In this document: positions 9,414 through 17,284 of the stretch, in pieces
How positions within the stretch are numbered: the first letter of the stretch is position 1
Layout of the letters: each line of letters begins with the position of its first letter
Assembly (NCBI GenBank): GCA_002478225.1
Contig: DLMV01000032.1
Span: 25,477-67,061 of the forward strand
DNA length: 41,585 nt
DNA from: Deltaproteobacteria bacterium UBA7527
GTDB lineage: Bacteria; Desulfobacterota; Syntrophorhabdia; Syntrophorhabdales; Syntrophorhabdaceae
Direction of reading: 5' to 3'
Program-made: the position numbers and the translations under genes
The notes under the pieces: model-generated
The model's database searches: none
The model's input: only the letters and a program-made list of their open reading frames with translations
Told to the model about the DNA's origin: nothing

Positions 9414-10049
9414 TTACGGCAATGTCTTCCTTAACTGTGCCGCGGCGTCGCTATGCCTGCCGGACCACATGAGGACAAGCGCGTATTTGCGGCGTACCTG
9501 TTTGTCCTCAGGAAGGTCGTTAAGGATCGCCTCGTATTCCACTATGGATTCCTTGTATCTCTTGTTCCAGCTTAAAAGCTCTGCAAGCTTAAACCTCGCT
9601 TTGTAGTCATTCGGGTTTTTTGCAATAAGCCTCCTCAGCAAGGGTTCTGCCTTGTCGTACCGTTTCTGGGTGATGTAGATCTCGGCAAGGGCAGCCTGCG
9701 ACTGTCCGTCGAGCTTTTCGACGGGTATTTCTTCAAGAGTACGAAAAGCTTCATCTTTTTTCCCCATCCAATAAAGGGTCTTTGCCATCTCTATCTTCGC
9801 CTCATAGAGGTCCGGTTTCTCCTTTAGGATCTTCTCATATTCGACAACTGATTCGTTATATCGTTTTGCATAGCTCAATACGCGGGCGAGTTCCCAACGC
9901 GCCTTCCATCCGGGGATCTGGTCGCTTTTCGGGACAATTGACTCTCCGGCATCCTTTTGCTGCCCATGAGCAGTGCCGGTATATGTAGTGAAAAAGAAGA
10001 TACCGCTTATGGCAATAGCGATCGAAAAGACCTTCACGGTTTTTTTCAT
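9414..10049 (-). CDS. Secreted TPR protein of the exopolysaccharide operon
   Basis: A 211-residue protein with an N-terminal signal peptide (MKKTVKVFSIAIAISGIFFFTTYTGTAHG) and about four TPR units, including ARVLSYAKRYNESVVEYEKILKEKPD and AELLSWNKRYKESIVEYEAILNDLPE. It should be periplasmic. The repeats closely resemble the first TPRs of the large exporter encoded next, so it may be an extra scaffold segment that arose by partial duplication. The start overlaps the upstream gene by 4 bp (ATGA), consistent with coupled translation. TPRs bind proteins or polysaccharide; the partner is unknown, with the exporter or GH26 the natural candidates. Confidence 0.85.
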   Translation of the reverse strand: MKKTVKVFSIAIAISGIFFFTTYTGTAHGQQKDAGESIVPKSDQIPGWKARWELARVLSYAKRYNESVVEYEKILKEKPDLYEAKIEMAKTLYWMGKKDEAFRTLEEIPVEKLDGQSQAALAEIYITQKRYDKAEPLLRRLIAKNPNDYKARFKLAELLSWNKRYKESIVEYEAILNDLPEDKQVRRKYALVLMWSGRHSDAAAQLRKTLP

Positions 10050-10528
10050 TGTTTTTCCCCCAATGCAATGCGGTAATGGGTAATTGCGCTCTCGAAATCT
10101 CCTTTTGCAGTAAGCGCCCGCGCAAGAAGTATGTGCAGATGGCGATTGTCAGATTGAGAGCTGAGGACCAACGTGTATAGGTCAATTGTTCTTTTGTAAT
10201 CCCCGAGCCTCATGTAGATATCTGCAAGGGTTATCCGCACCCACATGTTAAGCGGTTCATTTTTCAGTATCTCCTCATAGGCAAGCCGTGCTTTATCGAG
10301 GTCCGATATTTCAAGATACAATTCCCCGAGCCTCGATAGGACCACGGGTTGCCTGAAGCCCTTCTCCAGCAGCGACGTATAATAGGGAATGGCCTTTTTA
10401 TACTCTTTCTTCTGATACAATGTTTCAGCTCTCCTGTAGACGACCCATTCTTGCTTGATGATGCGGTAGGCAAGCGTGGTTATCACCGCGATGCATACGA
10501 ACGATATGATGACTGTCCTCGCTTTCAT
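10046..10528 (-). CDS. Membrane-anchored TPR protein, first gene of the operon
   Basis: A 160-residue protein with one N-terminal hydrophobic helix (about residues 6-24, VIISFVCIAVITTLAYRII) without an obvious cleavage site, so it is probably anchored in the inner membrane with its TPRs in the periplasm. About three TPR units follow (AETLYQKKEYKKAIPYYTSLLEKG, LGELYLEISDLDKARLAYEEILKNEP and ADIYMRLGDYKRTIDLYTLVL). It is the promoter-proximal gene and overlaps the next by 4 bp. A plausible job is assembling the inner-membrane synthase with the outer-membrane exporter. No more specific family was recognised. Confidence 0.82.
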   Translation of the reverse strand: MKARTVIISFVCIAVITTLAYRIIKQEWVVYRRAETLYQKKEYKKAIPYYTSLLEKGFRQPVVLSRLGELYLEISDLDKARLAYEEILKNEPLNMWVRITLADIYMRLGDYKRTIDLYTLVLSSQSDNRHLHILLARALTAKGDFESAITHYRIALGEKQ

Positions 10529-10580
10529 TGTTTGAACCCGTAAATCGTGAGGCGTAAATAGTAAGTGGGTTCAACCACCC

Positions 10581-10642
10581 CTCACTCACATACCCACATA
10601 CTCACACACTCACATACTCACACACTCACATACTCACACACT
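10581..10642. repeat. Tandem 16-bp CACATACTCACACACT repeat array
   Basis: Three perfect consecutive copies of CACATACTCACACACT occupy 10595-10610, 10611-10626 and 10627-10642. They are preceded by a degenerate copy and followed by seven T residues. Each 16-mer is two related 8-mers (CACATACT and CACACACT). The array lies in the predicted 5' leader of the exopolysaccharide operon, between its promoter and first gene. Confidence 0.9.
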
Positions 10643-10679
10643 TTTTTTATGGCATCCAGAATCTGAGATTCATATTGAG

Positions 10680-10707
10680 ATTATAGCAATATGCAACAGC
10701 CTGTCAA
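10680..10707 (-). promoter_or_regulatory. Sigma70-type promoter of the exopolysaccharide operon
   Basis: On the minus strand TTGACA (10707-10702) is followed after 16 bp by TATAAT (10685-10680). Both hexamers are full consensus. Transcription should start near 10672, giving a leader of about 145 nt that contains the 16-bp repeat array before the first gene at 10528. Confidence 0.75.
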
Positions 10708-10741
10708 ACTGAATTCGCAGTTCATGGCAAATGATCAAAGA

Positions 10742-10780
10742 CGTTATACTATTTACGACCTACGATATACGAAATACCAT
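10742..10780. repeat. Degenerate TACGA/ATACG word repeat
   Basis: The stretch reads as variations of TACGAnnTACGA (ATTTACGACCTACGATATAC and onward). Similar words occur around 14190-14230 and 14700-14735, so this is a third local copy of one repeat theme in the window. Confidence 0.5.
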
Positions 10781-10805
10781 ATTTGCTCTTGTATGGAGAA
10801 TGCTT

Positions 10806-10834
10806 TTGTCATAACATTACCATAAGGATATCTT
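10806..10834 (+). promoter_or_regulatory. Possible galT promoter
   Basis: TTGTCA (10806-10811) is followed after 17 bp by TATCTT (10829-10834), five and four matches to the two sigma70 consensus hexamers. The start site would be only about 17 nt upstream of the galT ATG, just enough for the GGGGGAG ribosome binding site. Confidence 0.4.
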
Positions 10835-10857
10835 ATTGCAATAAAAGGGGGAGTATC

Positions 10858-11862
10858 ATGCCGGAAGTACGTTTGAACATCGTAACAGGCGATTGGGTCA
10901 TCATTGCCACTGAGCGGGCAAAAAGACCCGAGGATTTCACCCGCAAAAGGGAAGTCAAAGAGGTGCCGGCCCATGTCCCGACCTGTCCTTTCTGCACAGG
11001 CAATGAAGCGCAGACGCCGGACGAGACCTTCAGGATCAACGACGGGCATGGAAATTGGATGGTCCGTTCTGTGCCGAACAAATTCTCCGCCCTGTCGCCG
11101 GTAGGCGAGATCGTGAAGAACAAGACCGACTTCAAGCAGTACATTTCCGGCGTGGGGCTTCACGAGGTCATCATCGAGACGCCTGAACACAACAAGACCA
11201 CGGCGCTCCTGCCGCCATCTCACATAGAGAAGATACTTCTTGCCTATAAGGACCGCCAGCTTGCCTTTTACAATGACGAAAGGGTAGAGCACGTGATCAT
11301 CTTCAAGAACCACGGCGCAGGCGCCGGGACATCTCTTGAGCACCCCCATTCTCAGATAGTGGGAACACCGGTCTTCCCGGGCCAGGTCATGATGCGGCTC
11401 GGAGAGGCGATCAGGAACTATTACTATGTCAATTTCGGTGAATGCCTTTATTGTTCCTATCTGCAAGGGGAGCTCAACGACGGGGAGAGGATAATCTGCC
11501 AGAACGATTCATTCGTTGCTTTTGTCCCCTATGCGGCGCTGTCGCCGTTCCATCTCTGGATATTCCCGAGAAGGCACGAGGCCTGTTACAGCCTCATATC
11601 GGACAAGGAGATGTCCGACCTCGCTTATATACTCAAGGAGGTCCTTCTCAGGCTTTATGTGGGGCTTGAGAACCCTGATTTCAATTATGCGGTGCGTTCC
11701 CTGTCGCCGAGAGGCGCAGACTCAAAGTTCTTCCACTGGTATATTGCGATCATCCCCCGCGTGTCGCAGGCTGCCGGCTTCGAGCTGGGCACCGGCATGT
11801 TCATCAACACGGCAATGCCCGAAAAAAGCGCCGAGTTCCTGAGGGACGTAAAGATCCCGTAG
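10858..11862 (+). CDS. galT: Galactose-1-phosphate uridylyltransferase
   Basis: A 334-residue HIT-superfamily nucleotidyltransferase that exchanges UMP between UDP-glucose and galactose-1-phosphate (Leloir pathway). The active-site motif HPHSQ is at 162-166, with His164 the expected uridylylated residue and Gln166 the GalT-type partner. A zinc-site CxxC pair is at Cys43/Cys46 (CPFC). The length is near the 330-350 typical of the family. I chose the ATG at 10858 rather than upstream in-frame codons because GGGGGAG sits 7 bp before it and MPEVRLNIVTGDWV is the usual family N-terminus. It is divergent from the exopolysaccharide operon, so it may feed that operon with UDP-sugars. A relative with another sugar-phosphate substrate, such as an ADP-glucose phosphorylase-like enzyme, cannot be excluded. 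Confidence 0.88.
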   Translation: MPEVRLNIVTGDWVIIATERAKRPEDFTRKREVKEVPAHVPTCPFCTGNEAQTPDETFRINDGHGNWMVRSVPNKFSALSPVGEIVKNKTDFKQYISGVGLHEVIIETPEHNKTTALLPPSHIEKILLAYKDRQLAFYNDERVEHVIIFKNHGAGAGTSLEHPHSQIVGTPVFPGQVMMRLGEAIRNYYYVNFGECLYCSYLQGELNDGERIICQNDSFVAFVPYAALSPFHLWIFPRRHEACYSLISDKEMSDLAYILKEVLLRLYVGLENPDFNYAVRSLSPRGADSKFFHWYIAIIPRVSQAAGFELGTGMFINTAMPEKSAEFLRDVKIP

Positions 11863-11873
11863 GATATAAGAAA

Positions 11874-11914
11874 GTATGTGGGTATGTGAGTGTGTGAGTG
11901 TGTGGGTATGTGGG
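11874..11914. repeat. GT-rich word repeat, left arm of an inverted pair
   Basis: Tandem 8-mers of the types GGGTATGT and GAGTGTGT start 12 bp after galT. Positions 11879-11912 are perfectly inverse-complementary to 12050-12083, a 34-bp inverted repeat. A transcript running out of galT could form a long stem across the region. Confidence 0.88.
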
Positions 11915-11970
11915 AGATGTAAAGGCGGAAGGGAAGCTGGGGTCAGTTTTCTTCTAATAACACGTCATCA

Positions 11971-11998
11971 TTGACAATTCGCAATAGTCAGCTATAAT
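11971..11998 (+). promoter_or_regulatory. Sigma70-type promoter for the kinase cluster
   Basis: TTGACA (11971-11976), 16 bp, then TATAAT (11993-11998): full consensus in both hexamers with near-ideal spacing. It lies inside the loop of the 34-bp inverted repeat and should drive the sensor kinase at 12099, with a leader of about 95 nt that includes the C-rich repeat array. Confidence 0.75.
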
Positions 11999-12020
11999 TG
12001 TTTTATGACGCTCGCACCCA

Positions 12021-12083
12021 ACACCCACACACTCACATACCCACACACTCACATACCCACACACTCACACACTCACATACCCA
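12021..12083. repeat. CACACTCACATACCCA repeat array, right arm of an inverted pair
   Basis: Three full 16-bp units CACACTCACATACCCA occupy 12028-12043, 12044-12059 and 12068-12083, with an 8-bp half unit between the second and third. The array ends 15 bp before the start codon of the sensor kinase and lies in its predicted leader. It is the complement of the word family after galT and matches the theme found at 10581-10642. Confidence 0.9.
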
Positions 12084-12098
12084 TCACGAGGTGTCCGC

Positions 12099-14186
12099 AT
12101 GAATACCTTGCTTGAAGGGAAGAAATTATATATTGCAATAATCGCGGTTTTCTTTGCTGCTACGTTCTTTTTTACTTTCAACACCATTCACCACCACTAC
12201 GAACTTGAAATAAAGAGTGTAATACAAGAGAACAGATCAAAGGCAAGATCCCTTTCAGCGCTCATATCCGAGCATCAGAAGATGGTAATCAGCATCCTGG
12301 AATCATATGCCCAACGTCCGCTCCTGATCGATGCGGTAAAGTCGAAGAATTTTAATAAAATCATCCCCCATCTGAGATCGTTGCATGAGCAATACGCAGG
12401 GACCGACGCCCTTTTTGTGACCGACAGGTCCGGGACCCTCTGGGCCAACTTCCCGGTGGACAAAACAGGGTATGGAAAGAACCTTTCGTATCGTGACTGG
12501 TATAAAGGGGTAAGCAGGAACTGGCAGCCGTATGTCTCCTCCGCTTTTCGCCTGATCGTCCTTGAAAAGGGTCTTGGCGTTGCCGTAACTGTGCCGGTAT
12601 TTGAAAGAAACGGCAAGGTCATCGGGATACTGTGCAATGGCCAGCGGACATCCTTTTTTAACAATTTGTTAAGCAATGACCTGTTAGACCCAAAAAAGAG
12701 CCTCTTTCTCCTCGATCAGGAAGGGAACATTCTGTACAGCAATGCCGTTCCGTATGAAGGGAAGATAACACAATACCCTGACGAGCGCATACGGAAGAAG
12801 GCTGTTGCAGGGGATTCGTTTGATATAGAGGCCGAAGGTGGAGGAAAAAATGGCAAGATCTCCTATGTATCTGCTGCGCCTTTAAAGGGGATCGGCTGGT
12901 CGGTCATTGTTGAACATGACAAAGATGATATGTTGCGCTCATTATACCCGCATTTTGTCCTCTGGTCACTTACAGGCCTTGCCATATTCCTCTTCTTTGC
13001 GGTCTCTTTGCTCTATTTCAGAAGGGAGTACAAAGACTGGAAAGCAAAGGAATTGCTCCATGCAGAGGAGAAATACCGCAGTATCTTCAATAATTCAGTT
13101 ATCGGAATGTATCAAACTACCCCTGGAGGACGATTTCTCAATGCCAATGCCGCCCTTGCCCGGATATTAGGGTATGACGCACCTGAAGAATTAACCAACA
13201 GCGTGGTCGATCTTGCGACTCAGATATACGTGGATCCTGAGGATAGAGAAATTTTTAAAGAGATCATATCTAAGGAGGGGGTGATCGAAAATTTCGAAAC
13301 GCAGCTTTATCGGAAAAATAGAGAGAAGATCTGGGCTTCAATCTGCGGCCGCTCTGTCATGGATGCTCAGGACAATATCTCTTACTATGCAGGCACTATT
13401 GAAAACATCACCGAACGCAAACGCATGCAAGAAGAGATCCGTAAACTAAACAAGGAGCTTGAACAGCGTGTTGCCGAGCGCACAGCACAGCTGGAAGCTG
13501 CCAACAGGGAACTGGAGGCGTTCAGTTATTCGGTCTCCCACGACCTCAGGGCGCCGCTCAGAAGCATCGACGGCTTCAGCAGGATCATCCTTGAGGAGTA
13601 TCAGGATTCGCTTGACGACACAGGCAAAAGATACCTGGAACGGGTCTGTAAAGGTGTCCAGCATATGGAATTGCTTATTGATGATCTCCTGAAGCTCTCC
13701 AGGGTGACCCAGACAGAGATGTATTTTGAATCCTTTGATCTCAGCAGCATGATGAAAGCAATTATAGAGGAACAAAAAAAGAACGATCCGGACAGGGACA
13801 TAGACATTGTTGTCCAGGCAGACATTGTCGTAACGGGAGATCCACGTCTGCTGAGGGATGCCCTTCAGAACCTTGTGGACAATGCATGGAAATTTACCGC
13901 TAAGACAGAACACCCCAGGATCGAATTCGGAAAGATGAAAGAGAACGGGGAGACTGTATATTTTATAAAAGACAACGGCGTGGGGTTTGACATGAAGTAT
14001 GTTGACAAGCTGTTCGGCGTGTTCCAACGCCTTCATACAACCGAAGAATTTCCTGGTACGGGGGTGGGCCTTGCTACGGTCAGGCGGATCATTACCCGCC
14101 ACAACGGCCGCATCTGGGCTGAGGGGGAGGTCGGGAAGGGGGCAACGTTTTGGTTTACACTACAGAGCGTATCTCGTGAAGCGTAA
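12099..14186 (+). CDS. Membrane sensor histidine kinase (dCache-PAS-HisKA-HATPase)
   Basis: A 695-residue kinase. TM1 is about 10-28, a periplasmic double-Cache region about 35-280 (motifs YGKNLSYRDWYKG and AVTVPVFERNGKVIGIL), TM2 about 287-306, PAS about 323-440, a coiled-coil linker 440-470, HisKA with His481 in SYSVSHDLRAPLRSIDGFS, and HATPase with DNAWKF, DNGVGFD and GTGVGL. The HisKA variant is the phytochrome-like type that usually pairs with Rcp1-like single-domain regulators, and such a regulator gene follows. The ATG at 12099 has GAGGTG 7 bp upstream. Its Cache domain resembles that of the HD-GYP protein at 19015, and its anchor MNTLLEGKKLY resembles that of the kinase at 21919. Confidence 0.92.
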   Translation: MNTLLEGKKLYIAIIAVFFAATFFFTFNTIHHHYELEIKSVIQENRSKARSLSALISEHQKMVISILESYAQRPLLIDAVKSKNFNKIIPHLRSLHEQYAGTDALFVTDRSGTLWANFPVDKTGYGKNLSYRDWYKGVSRNWQPYVSSAFRLIVLEKGLGVAVTVPVFERNGKVIGILCNGQRTSFFNNLLSNDLLDPKKSLFLLDQEGNILYSNAVPYEGKITQYPDERIRKKAVAGDSFDIEAEGGGKNGKISYVSAAPLKGIGWSVIVEHDKDDMLRSLYPHFVLWSLTGLAIFLFFAVSLLYFRREYKDWKAKELLHAEEKYRSIFNNSVIGMYQTTPGGRFLNANAALARILGYDAPEELTNSVVDLATQIYVDPEDREIFKEIISKEGVIENFETQLYRKNREKIWASICGRSVMDAQDNISYYAGTIENITERKRMQEEIRKLNKELEQRVAERTAQLEAANRELEAFSYSVSHDLRAPLRSIDGFSRIILEEYQDSLDDTGKRYLERVCKGVQHMELLIDDLLKLSRVTQTEMYFESFDLSSMMKAIIEEQKKNDPDRDIDIVVQADIVVTGDPRLLRDALQNLVDNAWKFTAKTEHPRIEFGKMKENGETVYFIKDNGVGFDMKYVDKLFGVFQRLHTTEEFPGTGVGLATVRRIITRHNGRIWAEGEVGKGATFWFTLQSVSREA

Positions 14187-14227
14187 TACAGATACGAGAT
14201 TTAAGCGAGATACGCTTGACGAGATAC
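14169..14227. repeat. Imperfect 17-bp stem-loop spanning the kinase stop codon
   Basis: GTATCTCGTGAAGCGTA (14169-14185) pairs with TACGCTTGACGAGATAC (14211-14227) with a single mismatch, leaving a 25-nt loop. The left arm covers the end and stop codon of the sensor kinase gene; the right arm ends just before the GGGGGAG ribosome binding site of the following regulator. There is no T-tract, so it is not a classic terminator. It could protect or separate the two coding segments on the mRNA (inference). Confidence 0.7.
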
Positions 14228-14242
14228 AAATATGGGGGAGAT

Positions 14243-14683
14243 ATGAAAGAGAAAATTATTCTTCTGGTGGAGGACAACCCGGACGATGTGGAATTGACGA
14301 TGCGGGCATTCAAGAAGAACAACATAGCCAATAGAATAGTAGTGGCAAAAGACGGCGTGGAAGCGCTTGACTATCTCTTCTGCACAGGGCAATATGCCGG
14401 ACGCGACAAAAAGGACTCTCCCGTAGTTGTCCTGCTGGACCTGAAGCTTCCAAAGGTTAATGGTTTGGAAGTTCTTGAAAGGATCCGTAAGCATGATGCC
14501 ACGAAATTGCTGCCCGTGGTCATCCTCACTTCGTCAGAAGAGGAAAGAGACCTTATACAAAGCTACAAGCTCGGTGCAAACAGCTATGTACAAAAGCCCG
14601 TGAGTTTTGAAGAATTCGTGAAGGCGGTCAAACAGCTCGGGCTCTATTGGCTGGTATTGAATAGATCGCCGGAACTTGCGTGA
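14243..14683 (+). CDS. Rcp1-like single-domain response regulator
   Basis: A 146-residue receiver-only protein. The acidic pocket is Glu10-Asp11, the phosphoacceptor is Asp66 in VVLLDLKLPKVNG, and ILTSSEEE and YVQKPV supply the conserved Thr/Ser and Lys. The insert between beta2 and alpha2 (ALDYLFCTGQYAGRDKKD) is typical of Rcp1-type regulators of phytochrome-like kinases. I chose the ATG at 14243, which has GGGGGAG 4-5 bp upstream, over in-frame codons nearer 14216. It is the likely partner of the kinase encoded just upstream; it has no output domain and so would pass on phosphate or bind a partner. Confidence 0.9.
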   Translation: MKEKIILLVEDNPDDVELTMRAFKKNNIANRIVVAKDGVEALDYLFCTGQYAGRDKKDSPVVVLLDLKLPKVNGLEVLERIRKHDATKLLPVVILTSSEEERDLIQSYKLGANSYVQKPVSFEEFVKAVKQLGLYWLVLNRSPELA

Positions 14684-14685
14684 AG

Positions 14686-14735
14686 CGTTATTCGTGAAGC
14701 TTCAGGATACGAGGAACGAGATGCGAAGTACGAAC
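14686..14735. repeat. Degenerate TACGAG/GAACGAG word repeat
   Basis: This 66-bp gap between two regulators holds repeated words (ATTCGTGAAGC, ATACGAGGAACGAG, GCGAAGTACGAAC) related to those at 14187-14232. The AAGGAGG ribosome binding site of the next gene follows at 14737-14743. Confidence 0.45.
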
Positions 14736-14749
14736 AAGGAGGCATTGCA

Positions 14750-17284
14750 GTGGGAATTCCCCTTCGGGTCCTTATAGTTGAAGATTCCGAGGATGACACT
14801 CATTTTCTACTGAACTTCCTGAAAAAGAACGGTTACGAGACAACCCATGAAAGGGTGGAAGAAGAGGGCGCCATGCGCACGGCCCTTCTGGAGAAGCCCT
14901 GGGATGTTGTTCTTTGTGATTACCGGTTGCCTCAGTTTGACGGATTACGGGGATTACAACTTATAAAGGACATGAGCATCGATATCCCCTTTATCATAGT
15001 ATCGGGGGTGATCGGAGAAGATCTGGCTGTTGAGTGCATGAAGGCAGGCGCTCATGACTATGTCATGAAAAACAACCTGCAACGCATAATTCCTGTCCTT
15101 CAAAGGGAAATGGGTGATGCAGCTGTTAGGAAAGAACGCAGAAGGATCGAGGGCGAATTAAACAACCTTGCACTGGTTGTAAAAAGCGCAAGCGAGCTCA
15201 TAGGCCTCTTCACGCCTGACGGCACGATGACCTTTATGAATGATGCGATGAGCAAAAAGCTTGGGGTCACCCATGATGAGGTTAACGGTTGTCATATCCT
15301 CGATCTTTTTTCCCTTGACTATAAGGAGCTCGCAAAGAAGGTGATACTGCCGGAACTAATGAAACAAGGTTCATGGCAGGGCGATATACAATACAGAAAT
15401 ATGCATACAGGAGCGGCAATGTATGTGCGCGCCTCTTTTTTCCCCATAAACGACACCAAGACCGGCGCATTGCTCTGTATCGCAAATATTGCCACGGATA
15501 TCACCGAACAAAAAAAAGCAGAAAAAGATATTATGCATCTTGCTTCTTTTCCCCAGTTTAGCCCGATTTTGATCCTTGAAATATCAAAAGAAGGCGATGC
15601 AACATACGTAAACCCGGCCATGCAGCAAGCGCTTTCAGAAATGTTCGAATCTGACGCGACCTTATTTATTCCGCAGGACATCAGCGTCATGATAAAAGAA
15701 CAGAAAATATCTGTACACAAAGAGGTTGAAAGGGAGATCTTCCTTCATGGTCGGACATATTTAGAGAAGATCTGTTTTCTTCCCCATTTTAATGCGATAC
15801 GGATCTACGCACATGATATCACAGCCAGGAAGAAGATGGAGGAGGATCTGAGGCGGAGCGAGCTTTATTACCGTTTGATCTTTGAGAACAGCGCAGAAGC
15901 GATCTTATTGACAGCACCCGACGGCAGGATCTTCAGTGCTAATCCTGAGGCATGTCGCATGACGCAGCGAAGTGAAGATGAGATATGTTGCCTTGGCAGG
16001 AATTGCATTATCGACCTGGCTGATCCAAGGCTCCCCGCCGCACTTGAAGAAAGGGAAAGAACAGGAAGGTTCAAGGGAGAGCTTACATGCCTGAGAGCTG
16101 ATGGCCGGAAGTTTCCCTGCGAATTAAGTTCTGTAGTATTCCGTGATATGGATGGGCAGCTTAGAACCAGTATGATGATACGCGATCTCACTGAGCAAAA
16201 GCGTATGGAAGAAGCGCTCTCCCAAAGAAAGCAGCAGTTCGAGAATATGATAAAGAATGTGCCCGGAATCATCTACAAATTTGCCGTCCATCCGGATGGT
16301 TCAATGACATTTCCATATATTAGCGACAATGTCCGCAATATTGGATTAGAACCAGAAGAGGTTATGAAAGACGCGCAAAAACTCATCGACAAAATTAGCC
16401 CGGATGACCTTCCCGGCCTTATGCAGTCCATAGATGCATCTGCACGCTCGCTTCAGACGTGGAACTGGCAGGGTAGATTTATCGTATCAGGCGAGGAGCG
16501 CTTCTACAAGGGCATATCCCAACCAAGCAAGCTTGCCGATGGAACCGTCGAATGGGACGGTCTGATAACGGATGTTACCGAATTCAAAATGAGCGAGGAC
16601 AAGGTCAAGACTGCCCATGAGCAGCTTAAGGCCCTTGCAAAGAAGATGACAGGGGCGGAGGAACGCGAAAGAAAAAGGATCGCAAGAGAGCTCCATGATA
16701 CCCTCTCGCAGTCTCTTACCGCCATAGGGATCAATTTAAGCATCATGAGTTCGAAGCTGCCAATGGAGTCCAGGAATATGATCGAGCATTATCTGAACGA
16801 TACCCTTGCGTTGATCGATGAAGCGGCAGAGAATGTCAGGAAGCTCGTATTTGATCTAAGGGTGCCGATCCTTGACGACTACGGACTTGTTGCTGCCATT
16901 GAATGGTTTGCGAAAAGATGCTCAGAAAAAACAGGGATAACCTTTGTACTAAAAGGCGGGGGATCTCATTCGAGGTTGAACGCAGAGATTGAACTTGAGA
17001 TATTCAGGATCATCCAGGAGGTATTCACTAATATTCTGCGTCATTCAAAGGCGACGCAGGCTGTGATCATGTTCGAGGAATCTGAAAGAGATATACGCAT
17101 CAGCATTGAAGACAACGGAGTCGGGTTTAATTATAAAAAGATGACGAGATATGACAGGCAGGGGGATTTCAGGAGCTGGGGTCTGTTGAGCATGATGGAG
17201 CGCGCAGAGGCGTTCGGCGGCAAACTGCATATTGAATCGCAATCTGGTTCAGGAACAAAAGTGACAATAGAGGTATTGAAATGA
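14750..17284 (+). CDS. Cytoplasmic REC-PAS-HisKA_3 histidine kinase (NarX/DegS type)
   Basis: An 844-residue soluble kinase with no TM segment. An N-terminal receiver (4-125, Asp57 in VVLCDYRLPQFDG) is followed by about four PAS units (roughly 135-255, 262-358, 370-485 and 495-610). A HisKA_3 dimerisation domain has His649 in ERKRIARELHDTLSQSL, and the HATPase has DNGVGFN. The start is GTG, supported by a perfect AAGGAGG 6 bp upstream. The stop overlaps the start of the NarL-type regulator by 4 bp (ATGA), the usual pairing for HisKA_3 kinases. The N-terminal REC implies that the kinase is itself controlled by another kinase, so it is an intermediate in a cascade. The REC closely resembles that of the HD-GYP protein at 26336 (PFIIVSG...DYVMKNNL). 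Confidence 0.92.
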   Translation: MGIPLRVLIVEDSEDDTHFLLNFLKKNGYETTHERVEEEGAMRTALLEKPWDVVLCDYRLPQFDGLRGLQLIKDMSIDIPFIIVSGVIGEDLAVECMKAGAHDYVMKNNLQRIIPVLQREMGDAAVRKERRRIEGELNNLALVVKSASELIGLFTPDGTMTFMNDAMSKKLGVTHDEVNGCHILDLFSLDYKELAKKVILPELMKQGSWQGDIQYRNMHTGAAMYVRASFFPINDTKTGALLCIANIATDITEQKKAEKDIMHLASFPQFSPILILEISKEGDATYVNPAMQQALSEMFESDATLFIPQDISVMIKEQKISVHKEVEREIFLHGRTYLEKICFLPHFNAIRIYAHDITARKKMEEDLRRSELYYRLIFENSAEAILLTAPDGRIFSANPEACRMTQRSEDEICCLGRNCIIDLADPRLPAALEERERTGRFKGELTCLRADGRKFPCELSSVVFRDMDGQLRTSMMIRDLTEQKRMEEALSQRKQQFENMIKNVPGIIYKFAVHPDGSMTFPYISDNVRNIGLEPEEVMKDAQKLIDKISPDDLPGLMQSIDASARSLQTWNWQGRFIVSGEERFYKGISQPSKLADGTVEWDGLITDVTEFKMSEDKVKTAHEQLKALAKKMTGAEERERKRIARELHDTLSQSLTAIGINLSIMSSKLPMESRNMIEHYLNDTLALIDEAAENVRKLVFDLRVPILDDYGLVAAIEWFAKRCSEKTGITFVLKGGGSHSRLNAEIELEIFRIIQEVFTNILRHSKATQAVIMFEESERDIRISIEDNGVGFNYKKMTRYDRQGDFRSWGLLSMMERAEAFGGKLHIESQSGSGTKVTIEVLK

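Larger units (their letters stand above)
10529..10857. other. Divergent control region between the exopolysaccharide operon and galT
   Basis: This 329-bp gene-free stretch holds, from left to right: a short GTGAGGCGTAAATAGTAAGTGG word tract, an array of 16-bp CACA-rich repeats with a T-run, a consensus minus-strand promoter, a TACGA-word repeat, and a weaker plus-strand promoter candidate before galT. I see no convincing small ORF or riboswitch in it. Confidence 0.6.

Noticed and set aside
10570..10580. tRNA T-arm-like GGTTCAACC
   Set aside because: No acceptor, D or anticodon arms can be folded around it.
10581..12083. CRISPR-like arrays of short repeats
   Set aside because: Units are 8-16 bp, directly tandem without unique spacers, and no cas genes are near.
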